Made by a program: the position numbers and the translations under genes. A DNA stretch of 64,000 nt from Acidobacteriota bacterium (GTDB lineage Bacteria > Acidobacteriota > Blastocatellia > Pyrinomonadales > Pyrinomonadaceae), in the NCBI GenBank assembly GCA_019639115.1, contig JAHBSM010000004.1, positions 186,001 to 250,000 on the forward strand. The letters run 5' to 3'. Below the pieces are notes generated by a model. The model had not been told where the DNA came from. It saw only the letters and a list, made by a program, of their open reading frames with translations, and made no database searches. Below, one piece after another: positions 1 to 10,678 of this stretch. Each line of letters begins with the position of its first letter. Position 1 is the stretch's first letter.

Positions 1-1
1 C

Positions 2-1492
<1,491 letters not shown>

Positions 1493-1501
1493 AATGGCGT
1501 T

Positions 1502-2800
1502 ATGAATGATTTCTTCACCGCAGACATATCGAGTGCTGATCCGTTGATCAGCGAGGCCATCAATAATGAGGTTCGGCGTCAGGCCGACGGGCTTGAACTG
1601 ATAGCGTCGGAGAATTTTGTTTCCAAGGCGGTGCTCGAGACGATGGGTTCCGTCTTTACAAATAAATACGCCGAAGGTTATCCGGGCAAGCGCTACTACG
1701 GCGGCTGCGAATTCTCCGACGTGGTCGAACAGGCCGCGATCGACAGGGCAAAAGAATTGTTTGGCTGCGAGCACGCCAACGTACAGCCGCACTCAGGGGC
1801 CCAGGCCAACATGGCCGTATTGCTCACCGCACTCGACCATGGTGACACGATCTTGGGAATGAGTTTGGCCCACGGTGGACATCTTACGCATGGGCATCCG
1901 CTCAATTTCTCGGGGATTAACTACAAGGTGGCCGACTACGGCGTAAGCCGCGATACGGAACAGATCGATTATGACGATCTGCAGAAAAAGGCTGAAGAAC
2001 ATCGTCCGAAGCTGCTCATTTGCGGTGCCTCGGCTTATCCGCGAGTGATCGATTTCGCCCGTATTGGCGAGATCGCCCGCTCGGTGGGGGCAATGGTGAT
2101 GGCCGATATCGCGCATATTGCCGGGCTCGTCGCGACGGGCCTGCATCCGTCGCCAATACCGCATTGCGAGTTTGTCACGACAACGACACACAAAACGCTT
2201 CGCGGGCCCCGGGGCGGCATGGCGATGTGCAAAGAGGAATTTGCTGCGGACCTGAATAAACGCGTGTTCCCGGGTGTCCAGGGCGGGCCGCTCATACACA
2301 TCATAGCCGCAAAGGCAGTGGCGTTCGGCGAAGCGCTCAAGCCGGATTTCAAGGCATATCAGCAGCAAGTGCTCGACAATGCCAGAGTGCTGTCACAGAC
2401 GCTTGCCGACTCGGGGCTGCGTATCATCTCGGGCGGCACGGACAATCATCTCGTTCTGGTCGATGTTTTCCTTGACGGCAAGGGAATCACGGGCAAAGAA
2501 GCCGAGGCCGCGTTGGGCGATGTCCACATTACGGTCAATAAGAATACGATACCGTTCGACACCAACAAGCCTTTCGTCGCGTCCGGCATCCGCGTCGGGA
2601 CTCCTGCTTTGACCACGCGCGGTATGAAAGAGGACGAGATGCGGGCCATTGGCTCAATGATAGCCGAGGTGATCCATGATCCGGCTTCTGAAGATGTAAA
2701 GACAAAGGTCAAACGCGAGGTCGCCGAGCTGACCGCCCGATTCCCGATGTATCGGTCGCGGACAGACACCGGCGGAGCGTTGCCGGTATCGGCCGGTTAA
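1502..2800 (+). CDS. glyA: Serine hydroxymethyltransferase
   Basis: This cytosolic PLP enzyme interconverts serine and glycine while loading tetrahydrofolate with a one-carbon unit. At 432 residues it has normal family length. The opening block [17 protein letters not shown], the [17 protein letters not shown] substrate region and the PLP-lysine motif [14 protein letters not shown] are all present, so it should be active. It follows ligA by 9 nt, which would usually imply co-transcription. However, no ribosome binding site precedes the ATG and a -10-like TAGAAT ends 6 nt upstream, so an internal leaderless promoter is possible. Its TAA stop shares TTAA with the stop codon of the gene on the opposite strand. 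Identification is secure. Confidence 0.98.
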   Translation: MNDFFTADISSADPLISEAINNEVRRQADGLELIASENFVSKAVLETMGSVFTNKYAEGYPGKRYYGGCEFSDVVEQAAIDRAKELFGCEHANVQPHSGAQANMAVLLTALDHGDTILGMSLAHGGHLTHGHPLNFSGINYKVADYGVSRDTEQIDYDDLQKKAEEHRPKLLICGASAYPRVIDFARIGEIARSVGAMVMADIAHIAGLVATGLHPSPIPHCEFVTTTTHKTLRGPRGGMAMCKEEFAADLNKRVFPGVQGGPLIHIIAAKAVAFGEALKPDFKAYQQQVLDNARVLSQTLADSGLRIISGGTDNHLVLVDVFLDGKGITGKEAEAALGDVHITVNKNTIPFDTNKPFVASGIRVGTPALTTRGMKEDEMRAIGSMIAEVIHDPASEDVKTKVKREVAELTARFPMYRSRTDTGGALPVSAG

Positions 2801-3474
2801 TTGTTATCGTTGAAATGGCCGAAGTGCTGGTCAAGTGCTTCGCGTGATGCTTCGGAGCCGAATTCGAAAGCCTGCTGTTCGAGCACGGCGACACCGATCT
2901 CTTCATAAAGCGGGTCGTCCAGCAGCGGTTCGACCGTCGAGGTCGGCAGCATTGCCAGAGTTTCGTAGGCGATCGCACGTATCGGGGCTATCTCGGTCTG
3001 GCGAACGATCTCGGCGATCTCACTTGCCGAGTATCTGTCAGCCAACTGGTCGGCCAGCTTATCAAGCCAGACGTAATCGTTCTCTTTCAGGGCTCGGGTC
3101 GCAAGCTGTATGAAAACCTCAGCGGAGGCAGAGCTCTGCTCGAGCAGGCGAACGCACGTATCGGCAAGCCGCGACATCTCGGTACGTTTCTCCGCGTCAT
3201 TGCGTATCTCAGTCGAAGCCGATTGTTCGTCGATGGCCGACAATAGCGAGCTAACCTCGATGTCCGCGTGTGCGTCGTAAAAGAATTTGGTTTGCGTGGG
3301 CTGAGATTGCGACGACGGGTCCGGGTACATCGCACCCGTCAATAGTTGTTTTGTGACCGGCCGCAGCGTGCTCCAAACACTTGCCACTCTACCGCCTAGA
3401 TCTTCGATCATAATGTCAATAACGTTAGTTTGCGGCTGGCTCGACCCAATGTCAAGCAGAAGCCGATAGCTCAA
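2797..3474 (-). CDS. Hypothetical protein, mostly helical, 225 aa
   Basis: I do not recognise this protein. It has no signal peptide, membrane segment or catalytic motif. The N-terminal 60 residues include [20 protein letters not shown]. The rest is rich in Leu, Ala, Glu and Asp with a predicted helical pattern that might be HEAT- or TPR-like, but no repeat unit is clear. It is the last gene of a minus-strand trio: its ATG overlaps the stop of the upstream 107-aa gene (ATGA), and that gene overlaps a lipoprotein gene in the same way. The trio is therefore probably translated as a coupled unit. Its stop shares the palindrome TTAA with the glyA stop. Confidence 0.75.
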   Translation of the reverse strand: MSYRLLLDIGSSQPQTNVIDIMIEDLGGRVASVWSTLRPVTKQLLTGAMYPDPSSQSQPTQTKFFYDAHADIEVSSLLSAIDEQSASTEIRNDAEKRTEMSRLADTCVRLLEQSSASAEVFIQLATRALKENDYVWLDKLADQLADRYSASEIAEIVRQTEIAPIRAIAYETLAMLPTSTVEPLLDDPLYEEIGVAVLEQQAFEFGSEASREALDQHFGHFNDNN

Positions 3475-3794
3475 TTGTCGCGAGGGAATCTGGCAACGGC
3501 ATCCCGCATACGACGTTCCGCGTCGTCAAAATCCTCTCCGATTTCAACATCGGGTTCCGCCGAGATGACCAACGCGTAAGGTGCGGCCGCGAGCAGGCGC
3601 AGCTCCCAGGATATCCTGCCGTTCTCTCCGGGCCGCGAGAACCACGCAGCGTCGATAGAACCGCGTTTTACCTCGATTTCCGGCAATGTCCTGGCCGATG
3701 GGCCGACGTCTTCCGCAGCTACTATACGCCGGAGCCGCCAACCGTGTCGCTCATACTGGGACACAAGTGCCGCGAGATGTTCGGTGTCGATCAT
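3471..3794 (-). CDS. Hypothetical protein, 107 aa
   Basis: This is a small, probably cytosolic protein of unknown function. It begins MIDTEHLAALVSQYERHGWRL and contains the stretch IDAAWFSRPGENGRISWELR followed by a hydrophobic strand, suggesting a compact alpha/beta fold. No family is recognised. ATGA overlaps at both ends, with the lipoprotein gene upstream and the 225-aa gene downstream, support it as a real gene in a translationally coupled operon. Codon use is like its neighbours. Confidence 0.75.
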   Translation of the reverse strand: MIDTEHLAALVSQYERHGWRLRRIVAAEDVGPSARTLPEIEVKRGSIDAAWFSRPGENGRISWELRLLAAAPYALVISAEPDVEIGEDFDDAERRMRDAVARFPRDN

Positions 3795-4399
3795 TTCGGC
3801 TTGTAGGCGTTCGCAGGCGCTTTAGGGGCGGGACCGCCGTCAGCATTCTTAGGCGGCAAAGGCGGACCAGCAGGCATGTTCGCGTTGAAATTCCCGTCGG
3901 ATCCGGGGACCGCGGCATTGCCCAGAGCATTTGCGGCCATTTTTTCACGCTGGTCGCGACCCGGGCCGGGAGATTTGAATGATCCCGCAAAGAGATCGCC
4001 GACAGCCAACTTCCACGCGCCGTTCTCGCGAATGAAAGGCAGGTCTTCCCATTTCGTATCCTTAGAATTCCAAACCTCAACGGCGCCCATGTCACCGTCG
4101 ATACGTTCGTCGCGGATATTCGGCATCGAAGATGCGAAAGTGGTCGCGGTAAAGCCGTTCTCAAATACCTTTTCGATCGGCGTACCCTGTTTTGCCGAGA
4201 CCATCTGGGCAAATCCGACGGTCTTTTCGGTCACCTCGGCTTTGATGGCTTCGGTTTCTTTGCTTTTGACCGCTGTAAAGAGCCGCTTGTAGGCCGCCGA
4301 CGGAGAATCGTTGGGCGAGCCTGCTGCCGGTGTGCCGTTGCAGCCCGTGGACATCAACAACACAGATGCGGAAATGATAAGGATGGCTAATTTGGACAT
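3791..4399 (-). CDS. Putative lipoprotein, NTF2/DUF4878-like
   Basis: The 202-residue product starts with a lipoprotein signal: MSKLAILIISASVLLMSTGC, with lipobox LMSTGC and acylated Cys20. The mature region reads AAYKRLFTAVKSKETEAIK, then FIRENGAWKLAVGDLFAG. This layout (helix, then a strand ending in a conserved tryptophan) resembles the small NTF2-like DUF4878 family. The C-terminal 50 residues are Pro/Ala/Asn rich and probably disordered. I chose the ATG at 4399 because AGGA lies 13 nt upstream and the signal peptide then has normal length. An in-frame ATG at 4423 is possible. It is first in an overlapping trio with the next two minus-strand genes. The function is unknown; surface exposure in the periplasm is inferred. 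Confidence 0.8.
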   Translation of the reverse strand: MSKLAILIISASVLLMSTGCNGTPAAGSPNDSPSAAYKRLFTAVKSKETEAIKAEVTEKTVGFAQMVSAKQGTPIEKVFENGFTATTFASSMPNIRDERIDGDMGAVEVWNSKDTKWEDLPFIRENGAWKLAVGDLFAGSFKSPGPGRDQREKMAANALGNAAVPGSDGNFNANMPAGPPLPPKNADGGPAPKAPANAYKPK

Positions 4400-4524
4400 A
4401 CTGCTAAGGTTCCTGACCGGCATTGTTGCGGCTTTTTCGAGTATAGTTATTGACGGACGTTTTGCAAAACTAACGACCGCGGGCCCTTTGCCTTCATAAC
4501 GGCAAGCACTCGCATTTGAAAGAA

Positions 4525-5484
4525 ATGCTCGCACTGCGCATAGACGGCGGCAAACTCGCCGTGAATGACATACCAAAACCGGTTGCCGGAGCAGAAGCTG
4601 TGGTCCGCGTCGTGATCTCCGGTATCTGCAACACGGATCTCGAGATCGTTCGAGGCTATGCAGGATTTTCGGGGACGATCGGGCACGAATTCGTTGGGGT
4701 GGCTGAGTCAGTGCCCGGCCGTGCGGAGCTAGAAGGGAAACGCGTTGTCGGTGAGATAAATGCCGGATGCGGCACATGTTTTCGCTGTGTCGCAGGCGAT
4801 CCGCGACATTGCCCTGAACGTACCGTGCTCGGCATCGTCGGCCGCGACGGTGCTCACGCAGAATATCTAAGCTTGCCGGCCGAGAACCTGGCAGCGATTC
4901 CCGATGGAGTAAGCGACATCGAGGCCGTATTTACCGAGCCGCTTGCAGCAGCCTGCGGAATACTCGAACAGGTCGAGATCGGCTCAGACACCCGAGTAGC
5001 CGTCATCGGCGACGGCAAACTCGGGCTGTTGTGCGCCGCCGCGATGGCTAAGGTTGCGGACAACGTGACCGCGATCGGCAAGCACGATTCAAAGCTCGAG
5101 ATCGCAGAGGAATTCGGCGCTGCCCCGATGCATCGCGACGACATCCGGCCGGACCTGCTCCGATCGTTCGATGTTGTGGTCGAGGCCAGCGGCTCCGAGG
5201 CGGGATTCGCAACGGCCGTCGATATCGTGCGGCCGCGCGGCAAGATCGTGCTCAAATCGACATTTCACGGCACTCCGCGATGGGATGCCGCCCGCGTCGT
5301 CGTCGACGAGATCACGATAGTAGGATCGCGTTGCGGACGGTTCGCACCGGCGATCGAATTACTCGCGAGAGGCGGTATAGACGTGACGAAGCTGATATCG
5401 GGTGAATTCGCATTAGCGGACGGCGTGGCGGCGATGGAAGCTGCTAGCAAGGCCGGGGTCCTCAAGGTGCTTCTGCGGCCGTGA
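4525..5484 (+). CDS. Zinc-dependent alcohol dehydrogenase-like oxidoreductase (MDR family)
   Basis: This is a medium-chain dehydrogenase/reductase of about 319 residues. The N-terminal GroES-like domain carries the catalytic-zinc ligands (GICNTDLE and the GHE motif) and a four-cysteine structural zinc loop (GCGTCFRCVAGDPRHC). The Rossmann domain has VAVIGDGKLGLL. The final part includes a FATAVDIVRPRGKIV-type strand typical of the family. It is somewhat shorter than the usual 340-350. The substrate is unknown; sorbitol, threonine or another secondary alcohol are all possible. An in-frame TTG at 4516 could extend it by three codons. I prefer the ATG at 4525, although its ribosome site is weak. 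It is divergent from the lipoprotein operon across about 125 bp. Confidence 0.9.
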   Translation: MLALRIDGGKLAVNDIPKPVAGAEAVVRVVISGICNTDLEIVRGYAGFSGTIGHEFVGVAESVPGRAELEGKRVVGEINAGCGTCFRCVAGDPRHCPERTVLGIVGRDGAHAEYLSLPAENLAAIPDGVSDIEAVFTEPLAAACGILEQVEIGSDTRVAVIGDGKLGLLCAAAMAKVADNVTAIGKHDSKLEIAEEFGAAPMHRDDIRPDLLRSFDVVVEASGSEAGFATAVDIVRPRGKIVLKSTFHGTPRWDAARVVVDEITIVGSRCGRFAPAIELLARGGIDVTKLISGEFALADGVAAMEAASKAGVLKVLLRP

Positions 5485-5526
5485 CCGGCGCCGAAAAAAG
5501 TGGATACGGCCCGGCCTGCGCTTTGG

Positions 5527-5532
5527 TATAAT
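5527..5532 (+). promoter_or_regulatory. Putative -10 element, leaderless htrA
   Basis: A perfect TATAAT lies 8 nt before the protease ATG. No Shine-Dalgarno is present in the intervening tcccaaat. The -35 region is poor. Confidence 0.5.
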
Positions 5533-5540
5533 TCCCAAAT

Positions 5541-7043
5541 ATGAAACAAGCCGCTCTTAGCAGTATCCGTAGAGCTCCTCTTGGCGTAAAGGCCGCGATG
5601 GCCGCAACCGTCATCGTTTCGGCGGTCGTCGCCGTGGCGGGCCAGGGCCGGCCCGTTCCGCCGACCTTCTCTGATATAGCAAAACGTGCCGAACCTGCGG
5701 TCGTGAGCATCGAGGCGAAAAGCCGAAACGTGCAGTCCGCACCGCGTACCAACTCCGCTCCGAGCGATTCGGACGACATTCTTGATTTTTTTCGCCGACA
5801 GATGCGCCAGCGTCCAGTTTATGCGGTCGGGAGCGGCTTCATCGTAGATCCGTCGGGCTACGTGATCACTAATTTTCACGTTATCGATGACTCGTCGCGG
5901 ATCACGGTCAAATTGGATAGCGGTGACGAATTCGCCGCCCGCGTGGTTGGGGCGGACGAAGAAACTGATATTGCAGTTCTGAAGATCGAAGCGGGCCGCG
6001 AACTGCCGTTCCTGCGTCTCGGCGATTCCGAAAAAGCTGAGGTCGGCGATTGGGTGCTTGCGATGGGTTCGCCATTTGGCTTGGCTAAGAGTGTGACCGC
6101 GGGCATCATCTCTCAAACACAGCGTGAGACGCCATACGCATCGGCGTTCCAGCGGTTCATTCAGACGGATGCGGCGATCAATCGCGGCAATTCCGGCGGC
6201 CCTCTCATCAATCTTGACGGTGAAGTGATCGGCGTCAATTCGCAGATAGCCACTTCAACCGGTGACTACAACGGCGTTGGCTTCGCTCTGCCATCGAACG
6301 AGACCGAGCGCGTCTATCGACAGATCGTGCAGAATGGCAAGGTCCGCCGCGGCTATCTCGGGGCCTTTCTTGAATCGGTTAAGCCTGAGTTTGCAAAGGT
6401 TTACGGGTTGGGCACGGCGAAAGGAGCCATTATCACCGAGATCCGCGACAAGCAAGGCCCGGCAGCCATGGCTGATCTGAAGGCGGGCGATATCGTTCTT
6501 CGATTCAACGGAACACCGGTCGAGAATGCTCAGGACCTGATCGCAAAGGTGGCAGCGACAGCACCGGATGCAGCCGTTTCGATCGACTATCTCCGCGAAG
6601 CCGGGACGAAGCTGGAGAACGGGACCGCAACCGTAAGGCTCGGTGAACGCCCGACGAATCGCGTGGCCGGAACAGACGATGACCGACGCGTGCTGCCCGC
6701 TGACGGCGTTAAACAAGATGATCGACCGCTCGGCCTGACTCTGTCTGAACTTACACCGGCACTTGCCTCGACATACAAGCTTGAGGGCCAGAAGGGAATT
6801 CTCGTCAAAGAGGTAAACCCCGCAAGCTATATTGCAGACGTTCGCGGTTCGACAGGCGAACCCGCACTCGGAGCCGGCGATCTGATACAGCGTATCAACC
6901 GCATCACGGTCGCATCGATCAAGAATTTCGCCGACGTCGCGGCCAAATTGAAGCCTGGCGACCCAGTCGTGCTCCACGTTGTCTCATACAACCCGCAGAC
7001 CCGTTCGGTGCAGTTGAAGATAGTGCAGTTCACCGTGCGGTAG
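5541..7043 (+). CDS. HtrA/Do-family periplasmic serine protease with two PDZ domains
   Basis: This DegP/DegQ-like protease and chaperone degrades misfolded envelope proteins. Residues 17-35 form a hydrophobic signal or anchor (AAMAATVIVSAVVAVAGQ). The trypsin-like domain has the full triad: His113 in TNFHVID, Asp143 in ETDIAVLK and Ser218 in NRGNSGGPL. PDZ1 spans about 265-345 (KGAIITEIRDKQGPAAMADL) and PDZ2 about 395-495 (KGILVKEVNPAS). The 500-aa length is normal. A Q-linker-like loop (about residues 65-95) contains FFRRQMRQ, the usual LA-loop region. It appears monocistronic, with a terminator hairpin immediately after the stop. Envelope-stress control is typical of the family, but no sigma-E-type promoter is visible. 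Confidence 0.95.
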   Translation: MKQAALSSIRRAPLGVKAAMAATVIVSAVVAVAGQGRPVPPTFSDIAKRAEPAVVSIEAKSRNVQSAPRTNSAPSDSDDILDFFRRQMRQRPVYAVGSGFIVDPSGYVITNFHVIDDSSRITVKLDSGDEFAARVVGADEETDIAVLKIEAGRELPFLRLGDSEKAEVGDWVLAMGSPFGLAKSVTAGIISQTQRETPYASAFQRFIQTDAAINRGNSGGPLINLDGEVIGVNSQIATSTGDYNGVGFALPSNETERVYRQIVQNGKVRRGYLGAFLESVKPEFAKVYGLGTAKGAIITEIRDKQGPAAMADLKAGDIVLRFNGTPVENAQDLIAKVAATAPDAAVSIDYLREAGTKLENGTATVRLGERPTNRVAGTDDDRRVLPADGVKQDDRPLGLTLSELTPALASTYKLEGQKGILVKEVNPASYIADVRGSTGEPALGAGDLIQRINRITVASIKNFADVAAKLKPGDPVVLHVVSYNPQTRSVQLKIVQFTVR

Positions 7044-7067
7044 GTTCGATGGACGAGATCATCTAAG

Positions 7068-7105
7068 AAAAAGCCTCGGCCGGCGTTGCTGGTTTGAGGC
7101 TTTTT
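7068..7105 (+). terminator. Rho-independent terminator after htrA
   Basis: A 10-bp perfect stem AAAAAGCCTC/GAGGCTTTTT encloses an 18-nt loop and ends in a T run. The downstream arm also carries TTGAGG, a candidate -35 for the next gene. Confidence 0.85.
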
Positions 7106-7122
7106 GAGTGAGCGTTTAGACT
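7094..7122 (+). promoter_or_regulatory. Putative promoter of the aldehyde dehydrogenase gene
   Basis: TTGAGG, a 17-nt spacer and TAGACT end 8 nt before the ATG at 7131. The -35 lies inside the terminator arm of htrA. No ribosome binding site is seen, so a leaderless message is likely. Confidence 0.45.
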
Positions 7123-7130
7123 ATGAACAT

Positions 7131-8666
7131 ATGGCAACAGCAAAACAAGCGAAAGCAAAGGCGGCCAAACCGTCAGTAAAAAAATACAGCAATTACATCA
7201 ACGGCGAATGGGTAAAGAGTTCGTCGGGCGAGTGGTTCGACAATGTGAATCCCGCGGACACGTCCGACGTGGTCGGCCGATTCCCGTCGTCTAACGCCGA
7301 GGACGTCAACGCTGCGGTAGCAGCGGCAAAGTCGGCCGCAAAGCGTTGGCGGCTGACGCCCGCTCCTAAGCGTGCCGAGATCCTATTCAACCTGGCTCAG
7401 ATCCTTGCAAAGAACAAGGACGTATTCACACGCGAGATGACCCGCGAGATGGGCAAGGTGCTCAAGGAAGCTGGCGGCGACGTACAGGAAGCGATCGATT
7501 GTACTTATTACACAGCCGGCGAAGGCCGACGGCTGCATGGTTTTACTACGCCGGCCGAGATGAAGGACAAGTTCGCGATGTGCGTCCGACAGCCCGTCGG
7601 CATCTGCGGGCTGATCACGCCTTTCAATTTCCCGATGGCGATACCGTCGTGGAAGCTGATACCGGCGCTCGTTTGCGGCAATACCGTGGTGCTCAAGTCG
7701 GGTGAGGATGTGCCTCTCTCATCGCTCAATTTGATAAAGGCGTGTGAGCAGGCCGGGATACCACAAGGCGTCATCAATCTTGTCAACGGTGCGTCCGAGC
7801 CCGGTGCGGCGCTCGTAGGTCATACTGACGTCCGGCTTATCTCATTCACTGGTTCCACCACGACCGGCAAGCTGATCGCTGAGCAAGCCGCTCGAGACAA
7901 TAAGATCGTCTCGCTCGAAATGGGCGGCAAGAACGCCATTATCGTGATGGACGACGCCGATATCGACAACGCGGTCGAAGGCTCGGTCTGGGGAGCTTTC
8001 GGCACGAGCGGACAACGCTGCACCGCATCGTCGCGGCTTGTGGTCCATAAGAAGGTGTATAAGAAGTTCGTCGAGAAATTCGTCGCCCGCGTCAAACAAC
8101 TTCGCGTAGGCAACGGACTGGATCCGCGTACCGAGGTCGGCCCCGTCATCAACCACAGAGCGATGGAAAAGATCCATGGCTATATCGAGATCGGCAAGAT
8201 GATCGACAAAGCGACGCTGGCTTGCGGCGGCAATATCCTCAACAAAGGCGAATACTCAAAAGGCTACTTTATCGAGCCGACCGTATTTTCAGACGTCAAG
8301 CCGAAAATGCGTATCGCACAGGAGGAGATATTTGGCCCCGTTACAAGCATCATTCCATTCTCGACGCTCGATGAGGCGATCGACATAGTTAACGGCGTTT
8401 CGTACGGCCTTTCGTCGGCGATATATACGCAGGATGTCAACCAGGCATTCCACGCGATGCAGGAGCTTTACACCGGCATCTGCTATGTGAATTCCGCGAC
8501 CATTGGCGCTGAGGTCCACTTGCCGTTCGGCGGCACAAAAGGAACCGGCAACGGCCACCGCGAAGCCGGGACGCAGGTGCTCGACATATTCAGCGAATGG
8601 AAATCGTTGTATATCGACTACAGCGGTAAACTCCAAAAAGCTCAGATCGATGAGGTCGAGATATAG
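7131..8666 (+). CDS. NAD(P)-dependent aldehyde dehydrogenase
   Basis: This ALDH-superfamily enzyme of 511 residues oxidises an aldehyde to the acid. Landmarks are the nucleotide/substrate motif [17 protein letters not shown], the Rossmann glycine [10 protein letters not shown], the general-base glutamate in SLEMGGKNA, the catalytic cysteine in GQRCTASS and the EEIFGPV segment. The C-terminus ([20 protein letters not shown]) resembles ALDH7/ketoglutarate-semialdehyde types, but the substrate cannot be named. The N-terminal 20 residues are Lys/Ala rich ([18 protein letters not shown]), unusual for this family and possibly a charged tail. A TTG-initiated start at 7104 would sit inside the upstream terminator, so the ATG at 7131 is preferred. 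Confidence 0.93.
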   Translation: MATAKQAKAKAAKPSVKKYSNYINGEWVKSSSGEWFDNVNPADTSDVVGRFPSSNAEDVNAAVAAAKSAAKRWRLTPAPKRAEILFNLAQILAKNKDVFTREMTREMGKVLKEAGGDVQEAIDCTYYTAGEGRRLHGFTTPAEMKDKFAMCVRQPVGICGLITPFNFPMAIPSWKLIPALVCGNTVVLKSGEDVPLSSLNLIKACEQAGIPQGVINLVNGASEPGAALVGHTDVRLISFTGSTTTGKLIAEQAARDNKIVSLEMGGKNAIIVMDDADIDNAVEGSVWGAFGTSGQRCTASSRLVVHKKVYKKFVEKFVARVKQLRVGNGLDPRTEVGPVINHRAMEKIHGYIEIGKMIDKATLACGGNILNKGEYSKGYFIEPTVFSDVKPKMRIAQEEIFGPVTSIIPFSTLDEAIDIVNGVSYGLSSAIYTQDVNQAFHAMQELYTGICYVNSATIGAEVHLPFGGTKGTGNGHREAGTQVLDIFSEWKSLYIDYSGKLQKAQIDEVEI

Positions 8667-8695
8667 TTGATCCGACCGTACTGCGGAAAAAAAAG

Positions 8696-8723
8696 AACGG
8701 CGTTCGAGAGATCGAACGCCGTT
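8696..8723 (-). terminator. Strong terminator of glutathione peroxidase gene
   Basis: A perfect 12-bp stem (AACGGCGTTCGA and its complement) with a GAGA loop is followed on the minus strand by C and eight T. On the plus strand no T run follows, so it mainly serves the minus-strand gene. Confidence 0.9.
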
Positions 8724-8752
8724 ATAATTTGTGGAACCGGACGCTGCCGAGA

Positions 8753-9301
8753 TCAGCCGGCCAGATCGCTTTCGATAGCCGTGCGAAGCCTTTCGTCGTC
8801 GGGTGTGACGTCGGGGGCGAACCGCGAGACGATGTCGCCGTTCCGGCTCACGAGAAACTTCTCAAAGTTCCATAGCACGTCGGTCGGATCGGTGCGCGTG
8901 TGTCCGAAATTGCGGAGATTTTCCTCCATCGTGCCGCCATTGGTCACGTCTGTCTCCGGCCGGGCTTCGATGAGAGCGGCGTAAAGCGGATGACGATTCT
9001 CGAGGATGCCGACCTTTGAGAACAAGGGGAATGTGACGTTGTAATTGGTCGAACAGAAATCCTTGATCTCTTCTTCGCTGCCGGGTTCCTGGCCTTTGAA
9101 ATCATTGCACGGGAAACCGAGTATCTCGAACCCGCGATCCCGATATTCCTCGTACAGGTTCTCGAGGCCTTCGTATTGCGGCGTCAAGCCGCATTTTGAC
9201 GCTACATTCACGATGAGCAGTGTCTTGCCTTTGTATTGTCCCAGGTTGGTGTCGTCACCGTCGATGGTGCGTACAGGTATCTCAAAAATATCGTTTGCCA
9301 T
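8753..9301 (-). CDS. Glutathione peroxidase-family thiol peroxidase
   Basis: This 182-residue cysteine-type GPx reduces hydrogen peroxide or lipid hydroperoxides, in bacteria usually with thioredoxin. The peroxidatic cysteine is in NVASKCGLTPQYEGLE. The glutamine/FPCN block (FPCNDFKGQEPG) supplies a likely resolving cysteine, and WNFEKFLVSRNG supplies the conserved Trp and Asn of the catalytic tetrad. No selenocysteine codon is present and no signal peptide is seen, so it should be cytosolic. It is divergent from ald across 165 bp and ends in a strong terminator. Confidence 0.95.
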   Translation of the reverse strand: MANDIFEIPVRTIDGDDTNLGQYKGKTLLIVNVASKCGLTPQYEGLENLYEEYRDRGFEILGFPCNDFKGQEPGSEEEIKDFCSTNYNVTFPLFSKVGILENRHPLYAALIEARPETDVTNGGTMEENLRNFGHTRTDPTDVLWNFEKFLVSRNGDIVSRFAPDVTPDDERLRTAIESDLAG

Positions 9302-9390
9302 ATGGAAAGTATTTTCTCTGACCTTACCGAACTATTCAAACCCTCCGCGCGGTATCGTTAACCCGAAGTTCAGCCGCAATGCCGGTGCCA

Positions 9391-9420
9391 TTTCCGATAA
9401 TCGGCATAAAACTTTATAAT
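9391..9420 (+). promoter_or_regulatory. Possible ald promoter
   Basis: TATAAT at 9415-9420 is preceded at 18 nt by TTTCCG, a weak -35. It lies 46 nt before the ald ATG, which has its own TAGGAG ribosome site. Only the -10 is convincing. Confidence 0.3.
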
Positions 9421-9466
9421 CTGGTATTCGTTTTATATCAGTAATTCTTTGGCTTAGGAGCTTAAA

Positions 9467-10600
9467 ATGAAGATCGGACTACCGAAAGAGATCAAAGACA
9501 ACGAATATCGAGTCGGCCTGACGCCGGCGGGTGTGCAGGCGCTGACGCATGCGGGACATACGGTGTATGTGCAAAAGACAGCCGGCGAAGGGTCGGGGTT
9601 CAAGGACGAACAATATGTAAAAGCGGGCGGCAATCTACTCGACACCGCTGACGAGATCTGGGAAGCGGGCGACATGATCGTAAAGGTCAAGGAACCGATC
9701 GCTCCGGAATACCCGCGGATGCGCGAGGATCAGGTCCTGTTCACATATCTTCACCTCGCTCCGGAGCTTGAACTCACGAAGCAGATGATGGAGCGCAATG
9801 TGACGGGTGTCGCATACGAGACCATCATACGCGACGGCAAGCTCCCGCTGCTGACGCCGATGTCCGAGGTCGCGGGCCGAATGTCTGTACAGGTCGGTGC
9901 GACATATCTCGAGAAAATGAACGGCGGCAAAGGCATTCTGCTTGGCGGCGTACCGGGCGTACCGGCCGCGAATGTAGTTATTATCGGCGGCGGCGTCGTC
10001 GGGACCGAGGCGGCAAAGATGGCCGTCGGGCTCGGTGCTCGTGTTACCATCATTGACCGCAACCTTGACCGATTGCGTCAGCTCGATGATATTTTCCTCT
10101 CTAAGGTTCAAACGCTCGCTTCGTCGCGTTACCAGATCGAAGAAGCGATCTCGCACGCCGATCTTGTGATCGGAGCAGTACTCGTGGTCGGTGCCGCAGC
10201 ACCAAAGCTTGTCACCCGAGATATGCTGCATCTGCTGCCGCAGGGCTCGGTGCTTGTAGATGTCGCCGTCGATCAGGGCGGTTGTTTTGAGACGACTCAC
10301 GCGACGACACACTCGAATCCGACCTATTACGAAGAAGGCGTGCTCCACTATTGCGTCGCCAATATGCCTGGAGCAGTGCCGAGAACGTCCACATTTGCCC
10401 TTACGAACGCAACACTTCCGTACGCGCTTGACCTCGCAAACAAAGGATTTGAGCAGGCGATCAAGGATGACGCGGGATTGCGTGAAGGCGTAAACACCTA
10501 CGCCGGCAAATGCACCTACGAGGCTGTCGCTACGTCGCAGGGCATCGAGTACACGCCGCTCGATTCTCTGATCGACCTCAAGGCCGCCTCGGCGGGATAA
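9467..10600 (+). CDS. ald: Alanine dehydrogenase
   Basis: This NAD-dependent enzyme interconverts L-alanine with pyruvate and ammonia. The 377-aa length is normal. The N-terminus [20 protein letters not shown], the substrate lysine region [12 protein letters not shown], the LFTYLHLAP block with catalytic His, the Rossmann motif [17 protein letters not shown] and the [17 protein letters not shown] segment all match the family. A good ribosome site (TAGGAG, 9 nt before the ATG) decides the start. It is monocistronic between divergent gpx and an 18-bp inverted repeat. A role in nitrogen assimilation or alanine catabolism is inferred from the family. Confidence 0.97.
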   Translation: MKIGLPKEIKDNEYRVGLTPAGVQALTHAGHTVYVQKTAGEGSGFKDEQYVKAGGNLLDTADEIWEAGDMIVKVKEPIAPEYPRMREDQVLFTYLHLAPELELTKQMMERNVTGVAYETIIRDGKLPLLTPMSEVAGRMSVQVGATYLEKMNGGKGILLGGVPGVPAANVVIIGGGVVGTEAAKMAVGLGARVTIIDRNLDRLRQLDDIFLSKVQTLASSRYQIEEAISHADLVIGAVLVVGAAAPKLVTRDMLHLLPQGSVLVDVAVDQGGCFETTHATTHSNPTYYEEGVLHYCVANMPGAVPRTSTFALTNATLPYALDLANKGFEQAIKDDAGLREGVNTYAGKCTYEAVATSQGIEYTPLDSLIDLKAASAG

Positions 10601-10619
10601 ACTCTCGACGAAGGGATCT

Positions 10620-10664
10620 AGCCACGAATTCACGAATAAAGGGATCATTCGTGTATTCGTGGCT
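10620..10664. repeat. Intergenic inverted repeat with 18-bp arms
   Basis: The arms AGCCACGAATTCACGAAT and ATTCGTGTATTCGTGGCT match at 17 of 18 positions around a 9-nt spacer. There is no T run, so it is a poor intrinsic terminator. It looks like a member of a dispersed CCACGAATT-type intergenic repeat. Its right end touches the TATAAT of the next gene. Confidence 0.7.
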
Positions 10665-10669
10665 ATAAT
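10664..10669 (+). promoter_or_regulatory. Putative -10 of the DUF512 gene
   Basis: TATAAT begins at the last base of the inverted repeat and lies 9 nt before the ATG (6 nt before an in-frame TTG). No ribosome site is visible. Confidence 0.45.
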
Positions 10670-10678
10670 GTTTGATTG

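Noticed and set aside
4400..4777. N-terminal extension of the lipoprotein gene
   Set aside because: It would bury the signal peptide and run antisense through the start of the alcohol dehydrogenase gene.
9635..10648. Long open frame antisense to ald (337 codons)
   Set aside because: It is a shadow of the high-GC coding frame; no motif or ribosome site, and ald is certain.
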